A DNA stretch of 64,000 nucleotides from Dasyornis broadbenti (GCA_013397935.1 VZRN01005839.1:2486180-2550179), one strand, 5' to 3'. Counted from the stretch's first letter, positions 47,827-60,219 are shown. Translations and numbers: made by a program. Notes: generated by a model not told the origin, from the sequence alone.

Positions 47827-49106
47827 AATGAAGTAATGAAGTGCAAATATTAAAAGTCATGTTATCTACAGTAAGCTTGTGAGGAGTCATCTCTCCAAGT
47901 TAGGAGACAAGAGAAGAGGGAAAGCTTAAAACAAGAAATAGCTCCTCTTCCAAATCATTGTCTTGCTGACTACAGTCATCTTCCCAGTGATTTGCACCCA
48001 AACTTTTTTCATGGAAGATGCACCCTTTAATTTCTTTGCCTATCAATTTTACCAAAAATCCTTTAATACTAAGGGAATTTTTAAAAGCCTTTTACAAATA
48101 GAAGTGTTGCTGCATATGTTATACAGGTGAGAAGCCGTAGTCAAGCTATAGCTGGTTGCAGTTTAGCTACTTTGAACACTGCAGGGCAGCTTTATTGCTG
48201 CACTGCTAAGAACTGCAACAGTGAATTCACAAACCCAGCAACTACTGCCTTCATCATTTCCAGCATCAATTGATTCAGAGAAACAGAGTGAGAATTGGAT
48301 GTAAGGATGGATCTAAGGTGTGGTGCTTAGTTGACAGCTGGGGTTAAACCAAGACACTGGATTACAGGAGAGTCTCAGGGTGCTTCAGCTACTTTAGTTC
48401 TGTCCAGTCACCTGGGCAGTGAACAGGGTATTAGAAGATATCTTTGTTACTCTTATAATAACAGAATTGCACTAAGTTTTTCCTTCTCAGAAGAAAAATA
48501 ACTTTTACTTTAAAATGAGGGTTTAATAGTAGAATAGGGGATCTACCTGTCTATAGCTTGTACCCCATACAGGATCTAACAAACATCTTAGTAGTACTTA
48601 GGAGATGCTAACTAACAATTTCAAGATAAAGCATGAGTCAAATATATTACTCTTAACTATGGTTAGGATTCTGACACTTAGTTTGATATACTACCACTTT
48701 TTCCCTAATAATTGTGGCTAGAAGATATATCTGGTATGTAGACAGCATTCAGTAATTTAATCTGTGTACTTCATAGCTCTGATTTCACAGATAAAATCTT
48801 CCAGAACACCCCAGGGAAGTAAATGTAGAAATAAAGGTAGAACAGATAATGAAAATATTTTGCTGTTGAGGGTGTAGACTGGTAATCTTGTTCTTTCTGT
48901 GGACCTAATTTAAGTAACTGGCATTTGAGAACTGTTGAGGTGTGGATTATTTGAGACATCTGACAACTATTATTACTCTTTAAATTATTCTAACAGCAAT
49001 TTTTAATTTTTCTATTGAAATTGAGCATGCAGAAAAGCTGTGCAAATACTTCCCTGTGTGAGGAAGTTGCCCTTCACATTTGAGTCTGAAATTCTTTACA
49101 AAGTGT

Positions 49107-49645
49107 TGTAGGTTGACCCTGGCAGCAGCCAAACATCCACCCTCACTCCTCTCTCCTGTGAGATGGATTAAAAATAGAAGGCAGACAAAAAGACTCATGG
49201 ATCAAGATAATGATAGCTTAAACAGGGTAAGGAAAAGCTGTGCATGCAATGAGGAATGAGGAACTTACACACTACTACCCAATCAGCAGGCAGAAGTTTA
49301 GCTACTTTCCTGGAAAGCTCAGCATGTGTTTCTTGGGAAGACAAGCACCATAACCACAAATGCCCCTCCCTCCCTTTCCCAAGGCTTTTATTGTTGAGCA
49401 TGATCTCATCTGGTATGGAATATCCCTTTGGTCAGTTCAGATTCGCTGTCCTGGCTATTTCCTCTCCCAACCTTTTGCCCACCCCCAGCCTACTGGCCAT
49501 TGTGAGGGCAGATAGAAAGAAAGCCTTTACACTGTGTTCAGCAGTAGCCATAACATTGCTGATTATCAGCACAGATTTAACCACAGCTGCAAAGCACAGT
49601 GCAGACTGCAATGAAGTTAACTCCATCCCAGCCAGATCCAATACA
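49107..49645 (-). mobile_element. Solo LTR of an avian endogenous retrovirus
   Basis: The segment starts 'tgtaggttgaccctggcagc' and ends 'cagccagatccaataca', giving TG...CA termini. The internal text 'tggtatggaatatccctttg' and the end near 'ttaactccatcccagccaga' are familiar from bird LTRs read on the opposite strand. No gag, pol or env sequence is attached, so this is a recombined solo LTR. The five flanking bases on each side do not match, so target-site duplication is not visible. The 136-codon plus-strand frame and its minus-strand shadow are inside the LTR and are not genes. Confidence 0.82.
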
Positions 49646-49729
49646 ATCTTTTCCCTTGTTCCATAATATTTGCACCATGCTTAGGTTTTGCATTATCTGA
49701 TACGACTAAGTATCCTCTGACCATCCTAT

Positions 49730-50260
49730 TAGTTTTCTTATTCCTAAAATCCCCTCTACTCTCTCCAGAACTCAGTATCTCTCTTGTATTGGGAAACGCA
49801 GAACTGGACACAGTACTCCAGGAATGGACTCGCCAGTGTTAAATAGAGGGGCAGGATCCTCATCCTGGTGAGGATCCTCCCTCACCCTAGTGGGAACACT
49901 CCTAAAGCTGCCCCAGTCACCGCTGGCCTTCTTTTCCACAAGGGTCCATTGCTGGGTCATGTTCAGCCTGGGTCATGTTCAACCCCAGGAACCCCAGGTT
50001 CTTTTCGGCCAAGCTGCTTCCCATCTGCTTAGCCTCCAGTCTGTACTGGTGCATGGGGTTGCCGTCCTTCAGGTACAGGGCTTCACACTTTCTTCTCTTC
50101 CTGTCAGCTCATTTTTATGGCCTTTCAGGGTCCATCTAGGTGGCAGAAGAACCCTCTGCCTATCAGCCACTCCTCCCATTTTGTGTCATCAGCAAACTTG
50201 CTGAGGCTTATTACTGCCCACTCACTAGACTTTGTGCCACTGGTCACCATCCCCTGGCTG
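49730..50260 (-). mobile_element. CR1 LINE fragment, minus strand
   Basis: Antisense CR1 pol text: 'agaactggacacagtactcc', then 'actcgccagtgttaaataga', 'ctggtgcatggggttgccgt', and 'tgtgtcatcagcaaacttgc'. It lacks the CR1 tail, so it is an internal piece, and it sits about 90 bases from the solo LTR. Confidence 0.9.
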
Positions 50261-50275
50261 CAGCTGCTCAGCTAG

Positions 50276-50309
50276 TTTAATTGTCCCAAATTCATATGGG
50301 ACAATTAAA
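50276..50309. repeat. Perfect 13-bp inverted repeat, 8-base loop
   Basis: The left arm tttaattgtccca (50276-50288) is complementary to 50297-50309. It lies just past the CR1 fragment. Confidence 0.85.
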
Positions 50310-51019
50310 AGGTGAGCAAGACTTGCTGATCACTCCCTGTCTTTCCAATGGATGGACCAGCAGATGGACGGACCCAAGGCATCTGTGTTTCTGTGATGCT
50401 GATGCTGCAGCAGCCATTGAAGCTTAATGTCCTTCCACACCCCACAGCTCAGAGATCCTCTGAGAGGCCAGAGAAGGTAGACAGCTCTTCAGGCTTCTCT
50501 TTACCCATGTGACTATACCAAAGGCCCACCCATACTTTGTTTGGTCTTTGAAGTATCCCTCTTGTGCCTCTCTTGAGAGTAAGGCTAACAGCCTGCTGCC
50601 AAGAAAGGCAAGCTGCTCTCCTTCCCCTGCAGCCCGTTCCCAGCTCTGTGCATTCCCTTTCTTCTTGCACATCTTTCTCGCTAAGCAAACAGTGCTGTAC
50701 CAATTGAGAAAACTGAATCAGTGTGGGGGGGAACCCACAGGAGAGCAGCAAGAGGATGCAGAAAAGACCTCACCTTTAGAAAGCTGTAATAGCAGAGTTC
50801 TACTGGAGAAATTAGAAAACAGTGACTGAACTGAAACAGAATTTCAGTCATCAGAAAAACACACTCATCAATTGAAAGAAGTAATATTTTGTAAAAGAAA
50901 GGTCTTACTATGGCTTACAAATACTATGTAGGATTTGTGCAAAACAGAGAGGAAAAACTTTTTAAAAGTGAGTTACAGTTTATTTCTCCTAAAAAATAAA
51001 GTATAATTTGTACCTCTAG

Positions 51020-51193
51020 GAAAAACTGAATGAGCAGCTCGAAGAACAGCGGCAAGAGCAGGCTCTTCAAAGGTACCGTTGTGAAGCTGATGAGCTTGAC
51101 CACTGGCTACTCAGTACCCGAGCAACGCTGGACACTACTCTGCTTCCTGCTGAGGAACCTATGGACATGGAAGCACAGCTGGTAGACTGTCAG
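51020..51193 (+). CDS. SYNE1: SYNE1 exon w31, spectrin-repeat rod
   Basis: 58 codons, phase 0 to phase 0, between acceptor 'aatttgtacctctag' and donor CAG|gtaaaa. It begins EKLNEQLEEQRQEQALQRYR and continues CEADELDHWLLSTRATLD, ending EAQLVDCQ. It is strongly conserved. The Gln/Glu-rich start is continuous helix from w30. Confidence 0.97.
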
Positions 51194-52979
51194 GTAAAAT
51201 AGTAAGACCATTATTGAGTTGAATGAGCCAGCATATTTGTGAAGAAGTTTCCAAGGTCCTTAGCATCCTCTATATGCTCAGTTAGCTTCCTCAAAGATTT
51301 GTGAAACAAAATATAGCGTGTTCTTAATTTCTCATTAGAGATTGCAAACAGCGCTTTGGAATGCATATGTGAACATGGTAGAAAAACAAAATGTCCTGAC
51401 TGCAGGAAGATTTGAAGTTCTATGTCTTTCAGGTGTAGTTTTGTTTAGCTTTAAAGGTGTTGTATTTGCTTCACTGTTTTTGCTCCCCTCAAACTGGAGT
51501 TATTGAACAGCTCACCTAATAGGTATGAAAACACCTGCAATGTAGTTTCCTACCCATCCTTATCCAGGTGAAGAACATAATGGCACTAGCAGTGATGACT
51601 GGGATAGCATTGTGATTGCTTCAGGAATAATCCTTACATACATGCGAAAGAAAAGAATAAACATCAGTATTTACTGGTTTTATGGCTTGAAGGTAATCAA
51701 CTCAGAGTACCAAAACAGCCAAGGAAAGACATGTTGCTGCAATAAGTGTTACTTTAAATACTCTTATTAACAAGACTTGGATGAGTCCTAACATCCAAAT
51801 TCTCAAATTAGTGGGACTTTTCCATTTTTAAATGATAGTTTAGAATTGTATGATCATTATAATTAAAATTACAAGAGAGGTGAGACAGATGGACAGAAGA
51901 TCCCTTTTCTTATTAAAGAATGAGGATCTCAAATATTTTAGGATAAACGAGAGTTAAGTTTCATACAAGTCTGATGAATTTTCACTGATGCTTCATTATT
52001 GGAATTTTCAGTCTGCTCCGTGTCAAGAATTCTTTCATCACCTGTCCTTGAGAGCCCTTAGTTGTATGTAGATAAACCCTGTGAACTTCACAAAGCAGTC
52101 TTTTTCTTTAGTGTAGTCTGTAGGAAAGTCAAAAAAAAAAGTTAACTTTGTGGAAAAGTTAATACTGCTATTCTTTTGCTGCATCTTAAAATCTTAATGC
52201 AGTAAGTTTTACATATTTTTTCCACTTTTAGAGACCCTGCTGGTCTTATTCTGCATACATTCCTTCAGGAGAAAAATTTGTAAGTTCATACTTGGCAGTT
52301 GCTATGGAAGCAAAAGCATTTGATGTCAGGCTAGGTTTTTGTGCAAGACTTGTTTGAGCATTGAATCTGGAAGATCAAAACATGCAGTATGTCTCTAATA
52401 CAAGAATGGTTAATGGAATGTCAGGGAAGTAGCTTTTGAGAATAAACATGCCTGAGATTTGTCACTTTAAGTCTCTCTTTAGACTAAAGAGGATTATACA
52501 GAAATCCTTAAGTCTGTCATGCACCAATCAGAAAGAGCAAACAGTGAGAAGAGAAGCTTATCAACACAGCCAGAGCAACACATAGGAGAAGGTAGGAAGC
52601 ACTTGACTACATGTAAATGAAAGAAGAGGAAAGAAGTAACTCCAGCTGCGTGCTTCACTTCTTGACCTTAATGGATGTCAGTCTAACTTCTTAGCCACTC
52701 TTACCTTTAATATGCAAATAAAGAGCATCTCCTCTACAACAAATTATTTTTTTCAACTTTAATTTCCTATTTTGAAAAAGGTCGCAAACTGAAATGGCAA
52801 ATACAGACATTTGCAAGCATATTCTAAAGGACTCTGAATGGGACTGGAAGGCAAAGCAATGATAATCTGACTTGCTCTTAGTTTGGCAACGGGTGAAGTA
52901 GGCCACAGGTCATCTTGCCAGAAAGTGTGACAGGTGCTGGAAAATGTATGAATTTGGGTCTTTGTTTTTACTGCTGCAG
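51194..52979 (+). other. Intron w31-w32
   Basis: AT-rich intron with the candidate cryptic exon at 52483-52620; no mobile element recognised. Confidence 0.65.
52483..52620 (+). other. Candidate alternative (cryptic) exon in intron after w31
   Basis: After a reasonable acceptor ('aagtctctctttag') a frame compatible with w31 runs 45 codons to TGA at 52618. It starts TKEDYTEILKSVMHQSER and ends GRKHLTTCK. A possible internal donor (GAAG|gtagga, cut after 52591) would leave phase 1 and disrupt the frame with w32. So if real it would be a terminal or poison exon. The composition is hydrophilic and rod-like, but an open stretch of this length is not rare by chance. I do not recognise it from human SYNE1. 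Confidence 0.25.
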
Positions 52980-53171
52980 AACATGTTGGTTGAAATAGAA
53001 CAGAAGGTGGTAGCCTTGTCGGAGTTGTCTGTGCACAATGAGAACTTGCTTATGGAAGGGAAGGCTCACACCAAGGACGAGGCAGAGCAGCTGGCTGTGA
53101 AGCTCAGGACGCTGAAGGGCAGCCTTCTGGAGCTGCAGAGAGTGCTCCACGACAAACAGATCAACATTCGG
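52980..53171 (+). CDS. SYNE1: SYNE1 exon w32, spectrin-repeat rod
   Basis: 64 codons, phase 0 to phase 0, between acceptor 'tttttactgctgcag' and donor CGG|gtgagt. It begins NMLVEIEQKVVALSELSVHN and contains EGKAHTKDEAEQLAVKLRTL, ending HDKQINIR. It is nearly invariant compared with remembered human nesprin-1. The ATG-led frame upstream at 52944 is intronic. Confidence 0.97.
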
Positions 53172-56100
53172 GTGAGTGGCTCTTTCCAGCTGTTTTCATG
53201 GTGGGCAGGAGTTTGGAGATTTCATAGTAGTTTTATGCAACTAGGAAAAAGAGTGGAAGTATTGCACTGATTCAGTTTGAGTTACTCATCTTTAGTTAGT
53301 AAATAGAATTATAACTCTAAAATAAAGCACTGCTTAGAAAGCTTTAGTTGACTTTTCTCAAGTTAACAGCACTGCTTTATGGTAAAACTATCCTGACTTC
53401 ACTATTGTCACTGAAAGGACAATAATAAAATAGACAGGTGATTAGCTTGGTCTGGATATATTCTGTTCTTGTTTTCACTCCCTTTAGATTGTGTATGGTC
53501 TGTGGCAGGATTGCTTCCCCCAACAAAAGAATGAGCCTAAATACGTGCTTTTGTACAGTGTGTGCAACACAGTGAACAGATAACACAAGGGAACATTTTT
53601 AAATATCACTGATACTTAGTGGCATCATTATACCAAACAAAATATTATATAAACAAAAGTTCATTTAACCTCAGTCTTGCCCTACGTTTCTAATCCTAGC
53701 GGCTTTGGTCTGCTCATTGCCACTAATTCATTGTATTTAACAGTTGCTTTTGGTCATTCTTTAGGTTAAACTAGCATGTGGAGAACCAAATACACACAAG
53801 AAACCCAACCATGTAATGTGACTGACTGGTTTTGAATTTGCTTGCCCTGCTGTGACTCCCTCCCCCCTTTTACTTCTTTTCTTGGCTTTGCTGTGCAAAT
53901 TAAACATGATAAGCTTCAAAGATTCCTGGCTTGTAATGCAGATTAAAGTCTACTGAGAGGTTAGCTTGAAAAGTCGCTTGATGTTCTAAGAACTATTTTT
54001 AGTCCAAAGCAACTGCATAGCTTTAAAACTTAACATAGTTTTAGAAAAATAAAGAAATAAAAAAGAAGGAAACCCCCAGGTATTTGTTTCTATTGCCTCT
54101 AAGATGAAGTATAACTTTAATATTATTCTTACATATTAAACCTCATGACTAGGCAAATGAAAAGTTATCAACAGCATGTAGGCACATGATATTTTGTGCT
54201 CATATATTACCTGTGAAGTGAAAAGGCATCACAGACTTTTTTAAATTTTAAAATACTGTCAAAAATGTAAAATGCAGTGGTGTGATTTAGTTTATTTAAA
54301 CTCTTAAAACAGATTTTTGGATGGTTTCCTAATATCTAAAATAACAACAGAATAACTTCCAGATGTAGAATATGAATCAATTAAGATGGTGCATGAATGC
54401 AAGACTCAAGTTTCTTTATGAATTTGAAGCCTTTCTTTGACATCACTTACAGATCATGGAAGAAAATAGACATAGGCAGTATAACAGCTTCGAATCTTCA
54501 CTGAGCAATTATTTCCAGTGAGAAGTTCTGTAATGTCATTTTCCAAACAATGGACTGAGGCCAAGAGCATCAGATGCCCCAAAATGCCTAAACTCTATCT
54601 GCTGCCAGTATTAACCCTGAGAAACATTACAAGCTAACAGCAGTGTTGTTCATGCATGTGAAAAACTCAGACTTTTACATGTCTCCAGATGTTCTGATAA
54701 CCGTGGAATTGCCCAGAGGCATAGACCAGACTGCCCCCAAAGGAAGGAACCTCACAAGTTACACTGGAAGACTAAGACCATTATAAAGAATGAGCTATAT
54801 TTTCCTTAAAGCGTATTTCAGCCTATCTGTTATTCCTGTGGCACGAGGCTTTTTAGGAGTCAATGTGAGATTCTCTGACTTTCTTGCAGCAATTTCAGTT
54901 TTTCTTCCAATTTTAATTAATGAATGCCATTAATGATATAGAAAACATGACTTGGAGACCAACTTCTTTATTCATAAAATAAAGTAGTGAAACTAATCAG
55001 AAACATGCTGGAACAGGAGAGTTCCAGACTATACTATCTCCAAAGGCAGCACTTTGAAACCTACACAAGATACTGTGTCTGTTACTGTTTATCCTCTGGT
55101 TTAAGGGCAGTGAAACTGAATAGACTCCATTAAAAAATGAAGAAATAGAATGGATTCTGCAGTAAAAAAAACCTCAACAAAACAGATAGTGTTTCTTTAC
55201 TTTTTATTACAAAGGATGTGTGGGGGAGGAATGACTCCAGTTTCACAAGAAAAGGTATGCCTGTAATTCTGAAATCCTTTGAAAGATCAATTTATCGCCA
55301 TCTTCTTCAGGGCTGTTCCATTTATTTCTGTGCTAGACTGGACAGTACCCGGGAATGACAGGTTAAAGCTTGTATTTCCCTGGCTGTTTAAAGGAAATGA
55401 AATACAGTTCCTTCAGACAGAATTCAAATGAAAATGCAGCTGTATTTTTTTCAAACTTAACATTCTGCGATTTGACAATGATATATCTGGTTCACAAATA
55501 CTTTTGATCTAAAAAGTGCATACAATAGCATATTTGCAAAACCTCATTTCATCAACAAATGCCACAATTGCTTTTACACTCGCTGCTATTGAAGGAACTA
55601 TGAGATTGTTATTTATTTGTTGTAGTATAATTCCAAAATTGTAGCTACTCAGTCCTCTTCTCAGAGAAAAAGAGACCCAAAATGTATCTGAAATCAACCA
55701 GCCACCCAAATGTAAAGAACTAGATACTGTTCTCTAAAGAAATGTTCAAGTTGTATAGCTATGGTCCCTAGAGTACATAAAATGAAACAGATCTTTTTTC
55801 CCCAAATTTACAGGAAGATTTTCTGTTTTCTTACTTGTAACAGGAAGGCTAAAATTCCAAACCCTCTTTACCTCTCACATATTGTTTCCTTTGCCCAATC
55901 TGCCATACTATAATAACATTGTTCACACTCCAACTACATCAGCTTTTCTAGAAACTTGTTCCTGCAAAAGATCACAGTTTACCTGCAGACAGAATTCTTT
56001 GTAAAACAAAGTCATTTCATAAAGTAAGGTCTAATGATTCTTTCCAGCTAGAGATACTTTTTGCTTGTTTTGCACCTCTTACAGTTTGATCCTCTAACAC

Positions 56101-57391
56101 TGATCAGTCCTTTCAACTTCAGTACACTCATCATACCCAAAATTAAAATCTTATGCCTAGCTTCTACTACTTAGCAAAACTCTGCTGTTTCAGTGGCTGG
56201 TGCCAGGGACACTGGTGGCAGAGGTCCATCTCCGTTGTTAGCCATAAGGAGCACCAGGTGAAGCAAGTAGGATTTCCACACCCACCTTCTGCCCTGCTGG
56301 TCCCTGTCTGATTTGGGAAACGTCCTCTGGAAGGCATAGAGGCTGTATTTTGGAGAGCCTGTTGTTGAGCCATTTGGCTCTCTTAATCTATTTAGAATAA
56401 AACCTTAGTCATGGGCATAATATGAATCCCACAAAAATGAAACATATAGATAAAATGGGAGCGGTATTAAGCCCCAGCTTTAGATCTTGAAGCTTTCAAA
56501 AAAACCAAAAAGGTGCAAGCTCTACAGTCATCATATGACTGCAAGTAATATTAAATAAATCCAGAGAGACGTATACATCTAAATAGCCAGACCTACAAGT
56601 CTGTCTAACATAAGGCAAAGCATGTTAAAATACCTACATTTGAATAGATTAGCTGCTAATACTATTTAAACTTACAGCCAACATAGACTTTGGAAGTGAA
56701 GAAGTTGATAAAACTTTTTTTTTTAGCTATTAAGGCATTTGTTTGTTTTTGCAATTGTTTACACAGAAAGCCTGTCTAATCACTCATGTTGGAAAAACTT
56801 AATGATAGAAGTATGAATTGAAGGATCTGTTGCATTTGCTGTGCTGTTCTAACATTCTGTGGTTTGATCTCTCTTACTTTCTCTGCTGTCCGTATCTTAT
56901 AATCTGCTGTTAACTCGAGTGTGTTTCTGCCAACTATGGATAGAGTTCTGTACTTACTGAGAAATAAATATTGACCAGAATGACAACCAGAATTTTCTCC
57001 TTTTCAGTTGGACAAAAAACTGATAATTCGATTAAAAACCTGGCGGAAACAAACCACTGAGTCCCTGCATTGCCAGCTAAAGCTGCACCCTCCTTTACAG
57101 ATCAAGGCTGATTTTTAGAAGCAGAACAGCATCTAGAAACACACCAGTCCATGGTCTCTGACCTCTGGTCTCTGATTCTGCTGAGTACAGTAATGCACAT
57201 TTATTTTTATATTTTTAGCTCTTCTCGCTAGTAACCAAAACCAGTAAAAGTCAGAAATCTAAAGTCATCACTCACTTTGTGAGCCTGCAGCTTGAGAGCT
57301 GGGAGGTGGTTTGAATAGATGAGCTGGACCTGTCAGCTTTCTAACAATGTAAGAGATTTTTTTAAATCTTAATTTCTCTTTCTTAAAGCAG
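53172..57391 (+). other. Intron w32-w33
   Basis: 4.2 kb of AT-rich intron with the candidate terminal exon at 57008-57118; no repeat family recognised. Confidence 0.65.
57008..57118 (+). other. Candidate alternative terminal exon in intron after w32
   Basis: A strong acceptor ('ttttctccttttcag') is followed by 36 codons in the frame left by w32. They begin LDKKLIIRLKTWRKQTTESL, are basic with one Trp, end QIKADF, and stop at TAG 57116-57118. Spliced to w32 it would truncate the protein before the next repeat. No AATAAA is seen within the following 270 bases before w33; a weak AGTAAA-type variant lies near 57244. An open run this short can occur by chance, so the call rests on the acceptor and the rod-like composition. 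Confidence 0.3.
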
Positions 57392-57523
57392 GGATCTTTA
57401 CAAGAGAAGGAGGAGAGTGATCTGGACTTTGTTTCCTCACAAAGCCCCAGTGTTCAAGAATGGCTGGCCCAAGCAAGAACGACTCGCTCACAGCAGCAGC
57501 AGAGTACCCTGCAGCAACAGAAA
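57392..57523 (+). CDS. SYNE1: SYNE1 exon w33, spectrin-repeat rod; weak donor
   Basis: 44 codons, phase 0 to phase 0, with acceptor 'tttcttaaagcag'. It begins GSLQEKEESDLDFVSSQSPS and continues VQEWLAQARTTRSQQQQSTL, ending QQQK. The donor is AAA|gttggt: a non-G last exon base and GTTGG instead of GTRAG. No better GT is nearby in the correct phase. The CAG run encodes part of a short Gln tract (four plus three Gln). Confidence 0.95.
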
Positions 57524-58134
57524 GTTGGTGTTTTGCATTTCTTTTACTCCTGTCTTTAGATTGCGCTTGATACTACAGCTGAGCCACTCTTGTTAATATT
57601 TCCACTGAAATACTAATTTTTACACTACTTCTTACTCACTGCTTTTGTAATGATGCATCTGAGTTCACTATCTTATATCTGTAAGAGTCAGGTAGACTAC
57701 ACTTCCTGGGTGACCATGGTCAATTCACTTAATCGGTTTATTCTTCTTTTTTCTATCAGTAGAATAAAATTGAATCAACCCTTGAAGTTCCTCTAAGGAG
57801 AGATGATAATATTCAAAGTAAAAACTTTGTCTTCACAGAAGTGAAGACACACATTTAGCATGGTATATTGTGTTGCATGATTTGCAGATATTCTCACTAG
57901 GATAGGTTCCAAAAACTGTATTGCTTTACTTAATTAGTTCAATAATCCGATTTAGGTACTCAATTTTTCTGTGTCCCTGGCTGGAGATTTTGGACTGACT
58001 TTGGTGCTCAAGCAAACAATTTCAGAAGTAGCTCAGCTGACTTTGCCATGACAGTTAAGCAAGGTAGACATTTCCTTCCAAGGCAAAACCAGTTTGTTTG
58101 AGATTTGTTCTGTTTTTCATAACTTGCTGTGCAG

Positions 58135-58241
58135 GAGCTGGAACAAGAGCTAGAAGAGCAGAAGAATCTGCTTCGGTCGGTAGCATGCCGTGGAGGAGAA
58201 ATCCTAACACAGCAAGGCTCTACTGAAGGCCTGTCTATAAG
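58135..58241 (+). CDS. SYNE1: SYNE1 exon w34, spectrin-repeat rod, phase-2 end
   Basis: 107 bases, entering in phase 0 after 'ttgctgtgcag' and leaving in phase 2 at ATAAG|gtgtgc. It begins ELEQELEEQKNLLRSVACRG, then GEILTQQGSTEGLSI, followed by a Ser split with w35. ELEQEL and LLRSVA match human. The last dozen residues are variable, as in mammals. Confidence 0.95.
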
Positions 58242-59265
58242 GTGTGCTTTCATGTGTTGTTCTGAAACGTAAATTTCAATGGCTGTGCTTTGTCATGCCT
58301 GCCATCCCTTATGTGTACATCCCTCTTCTGTACATCATCCTTTAATTTTTATTTTATCACTTTTATACAGCACCTAGGATATTGGAGTACTGGCTTATAA
58401 CTTAGGAGTCTGATAATACAGTTACACAAACTGGATTTTGTTAATCACCTTCAGCATTTAGAAATGCCCTTTATTCTTATTATCAAGCATCACACTAAAA
58501 GTCTAGTGAGACTCATTAGACAAGCAGTGGATCAGTTACTGTAATTTTGTGGACCAGCACTGCTGTGTGAATCACATCTTCCTCAAATATTGGTATCTCC
58601 CATTGTAACCAGATCGTCCCAAGTAAGATACTCATTGCTTAATTTTATTTTTTCCTGCAATTAGCAAATATTTTTCTTTCTGAAGCCTTAATTTTAATGC
58701 CAGAAAGTGTTTAACCAGTCTTCTTGTGTTTGAGGCTTCCTTCTGTCAGATGATGGTATACTATAGAAATAAAAAAAAAATTTAAAAAAAAAAACTAAAC
58801 AGAAAATTCTGAATATGATTCACTGTTTACCAAAGCTAAGCTGATATGCTTGTCTTGCATTAAAATATCACAGTGTGCCTGGCATTTTGAGGAAGGAGGT
58901 GAGGAAGGAGTAAGATTAAATATTTATTTGAATTCATGCTTTGAAGTAAAATCTCTTTATAGGTTACATTTCAAGGTAGTATATATTCAGTCCGGTTTGG
59001 GGGGTTTTTTTAACTTATTATGGGTACTTGCAACTCTAACCAATTTTTTAGAAAGTATATTTTATTCCATCAGACAAGAACTTCTTACTGTTCAAACCAG
59101 ACTTTGTCTTACTATCTGAAAAAAAAAACCAAAACCCAAAACCAACAAGTCAAAGCTTTAAAAAGTAGCTCTTAATTTAAATGTAGAATTTCCTCATGGA
59201 AAATTCTAACCTTGAATGGTTATAACTTCTTCATTTGTTAAACCTTTATGCATCATCCAATTCAG

Positions 59266-59416
59266 TGAGAAGCCTGATGTACTCTCTGAGGAATTAGTCT
59301 TAGAAGGTGAGAAGCCATCATCTGAAGAGCAGATGAAGAGGAAATGGGAAAGCCTAAACCAGGAATTCAGTACCAAGCAGAAACTGCTCCAGAAAGCTTT
59401 GGAAAAAGAACAGCTG
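59266..59416 (+). CDS. SYNE1: SYNE1 exon w35, spectrin-repeat rod
   Basis: 151 bases. The first T completes Ser (AG|T) after acceptor 'catcatccaattcag', then EKPDVLSEELVLEGEKPSSE follows. It ends KALEKEQL at CTG|gtagat. The central KWESLNQEFSTKQKLLQ is highly conserved and carries the Trp of helix A. The frame reads on for 23 codons past the donor before a stop. Confidence 0.95.
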
Positions 59417-60219
59417 GTAGATATTTTTAATTTCTCTTTCAATTTTCACTTTGAAAGCAGTTGTTACAACAAGAGGTATAATATGTAGATGCATTAAGGT
59501 GCTGTGGTTAATGCATGGTTTATGGAACAATTTAGTGTTTAAAAACTGTTAAATATTGGCACCAGCACTGCTCACTTTCAATGTGATTTGAATTGCATTA
59601 CCATCAGGTTGATGAACTAGAAAGGAAGAAAGAGCTCAGACAAAATTTTTATCTACTTACCTACCTCAGGACAATTTGTCAACAAATCATCCCTCTGGAA
59701 TTGATAAGTACTCTGGCAACAACTTAGAGGAAAACTGTTATTTTCAGTTTGAATTTGTTGGTTACATTCAATTCTTGATCTTAGTGGGTAAGGAGTTTCA
59801 GGCACAGAATTTCTACTGAAAGAAACAGGAATTAATCAAGTAGACTGGGGACAATCCAAAATATGTATTAATATACATCTTCCATTTTATTGTTAATAGA
59901 CCCAGACACGCTCTTTTTCGTATAACGCTCCATTAATCAGCTTTCAACGTTCTACATACCTTGTATTAATCAAACAGTAATTAATTACATTTTTGGTAAG
60001 AAATGGTAATTTTTAATTCTGGCTACAGGTGTTTATCCTGCATTTCTAGTGAACCTCCTGTTGAGCGGTATTTATTCAAGGTATTCATGACATGGAGCAT
60101 TTGTGGGAGGACCATGAACATTAGCTGGTGATAGCCTCAGTCAGTACGGAACCTGTACAGCTCAATTTTGTGCCCTACATATGACAGATGCATCCTAATT
60201 AGTACTTCTCTCTCATCAG

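Larger units (their letters stand above)
47548..51019 (+). other. Intron w30-w31, repeat-rich
   Basis: Holds a dinucleotide repeat block, a solo LTR and a CR1 fragment, in that order. From about 50400 to 50770 a GC-richer stretch without recognised identity follows; accidental open frames on both strands cover it. Confidence 0.75.
57524..60219 (+). other. Introns around w34 and w35
   Basis: Between the exons I see plain intron plus A-rich runs at 58769-58800 and 59119-59148. Confidence 0.7.

Noticed and set aside
49256..49666. 136-codon plus-strand ORF
   Set aside because: It lies mostly inside the solo LTR read antisense to the element; the composition is not protein-like.
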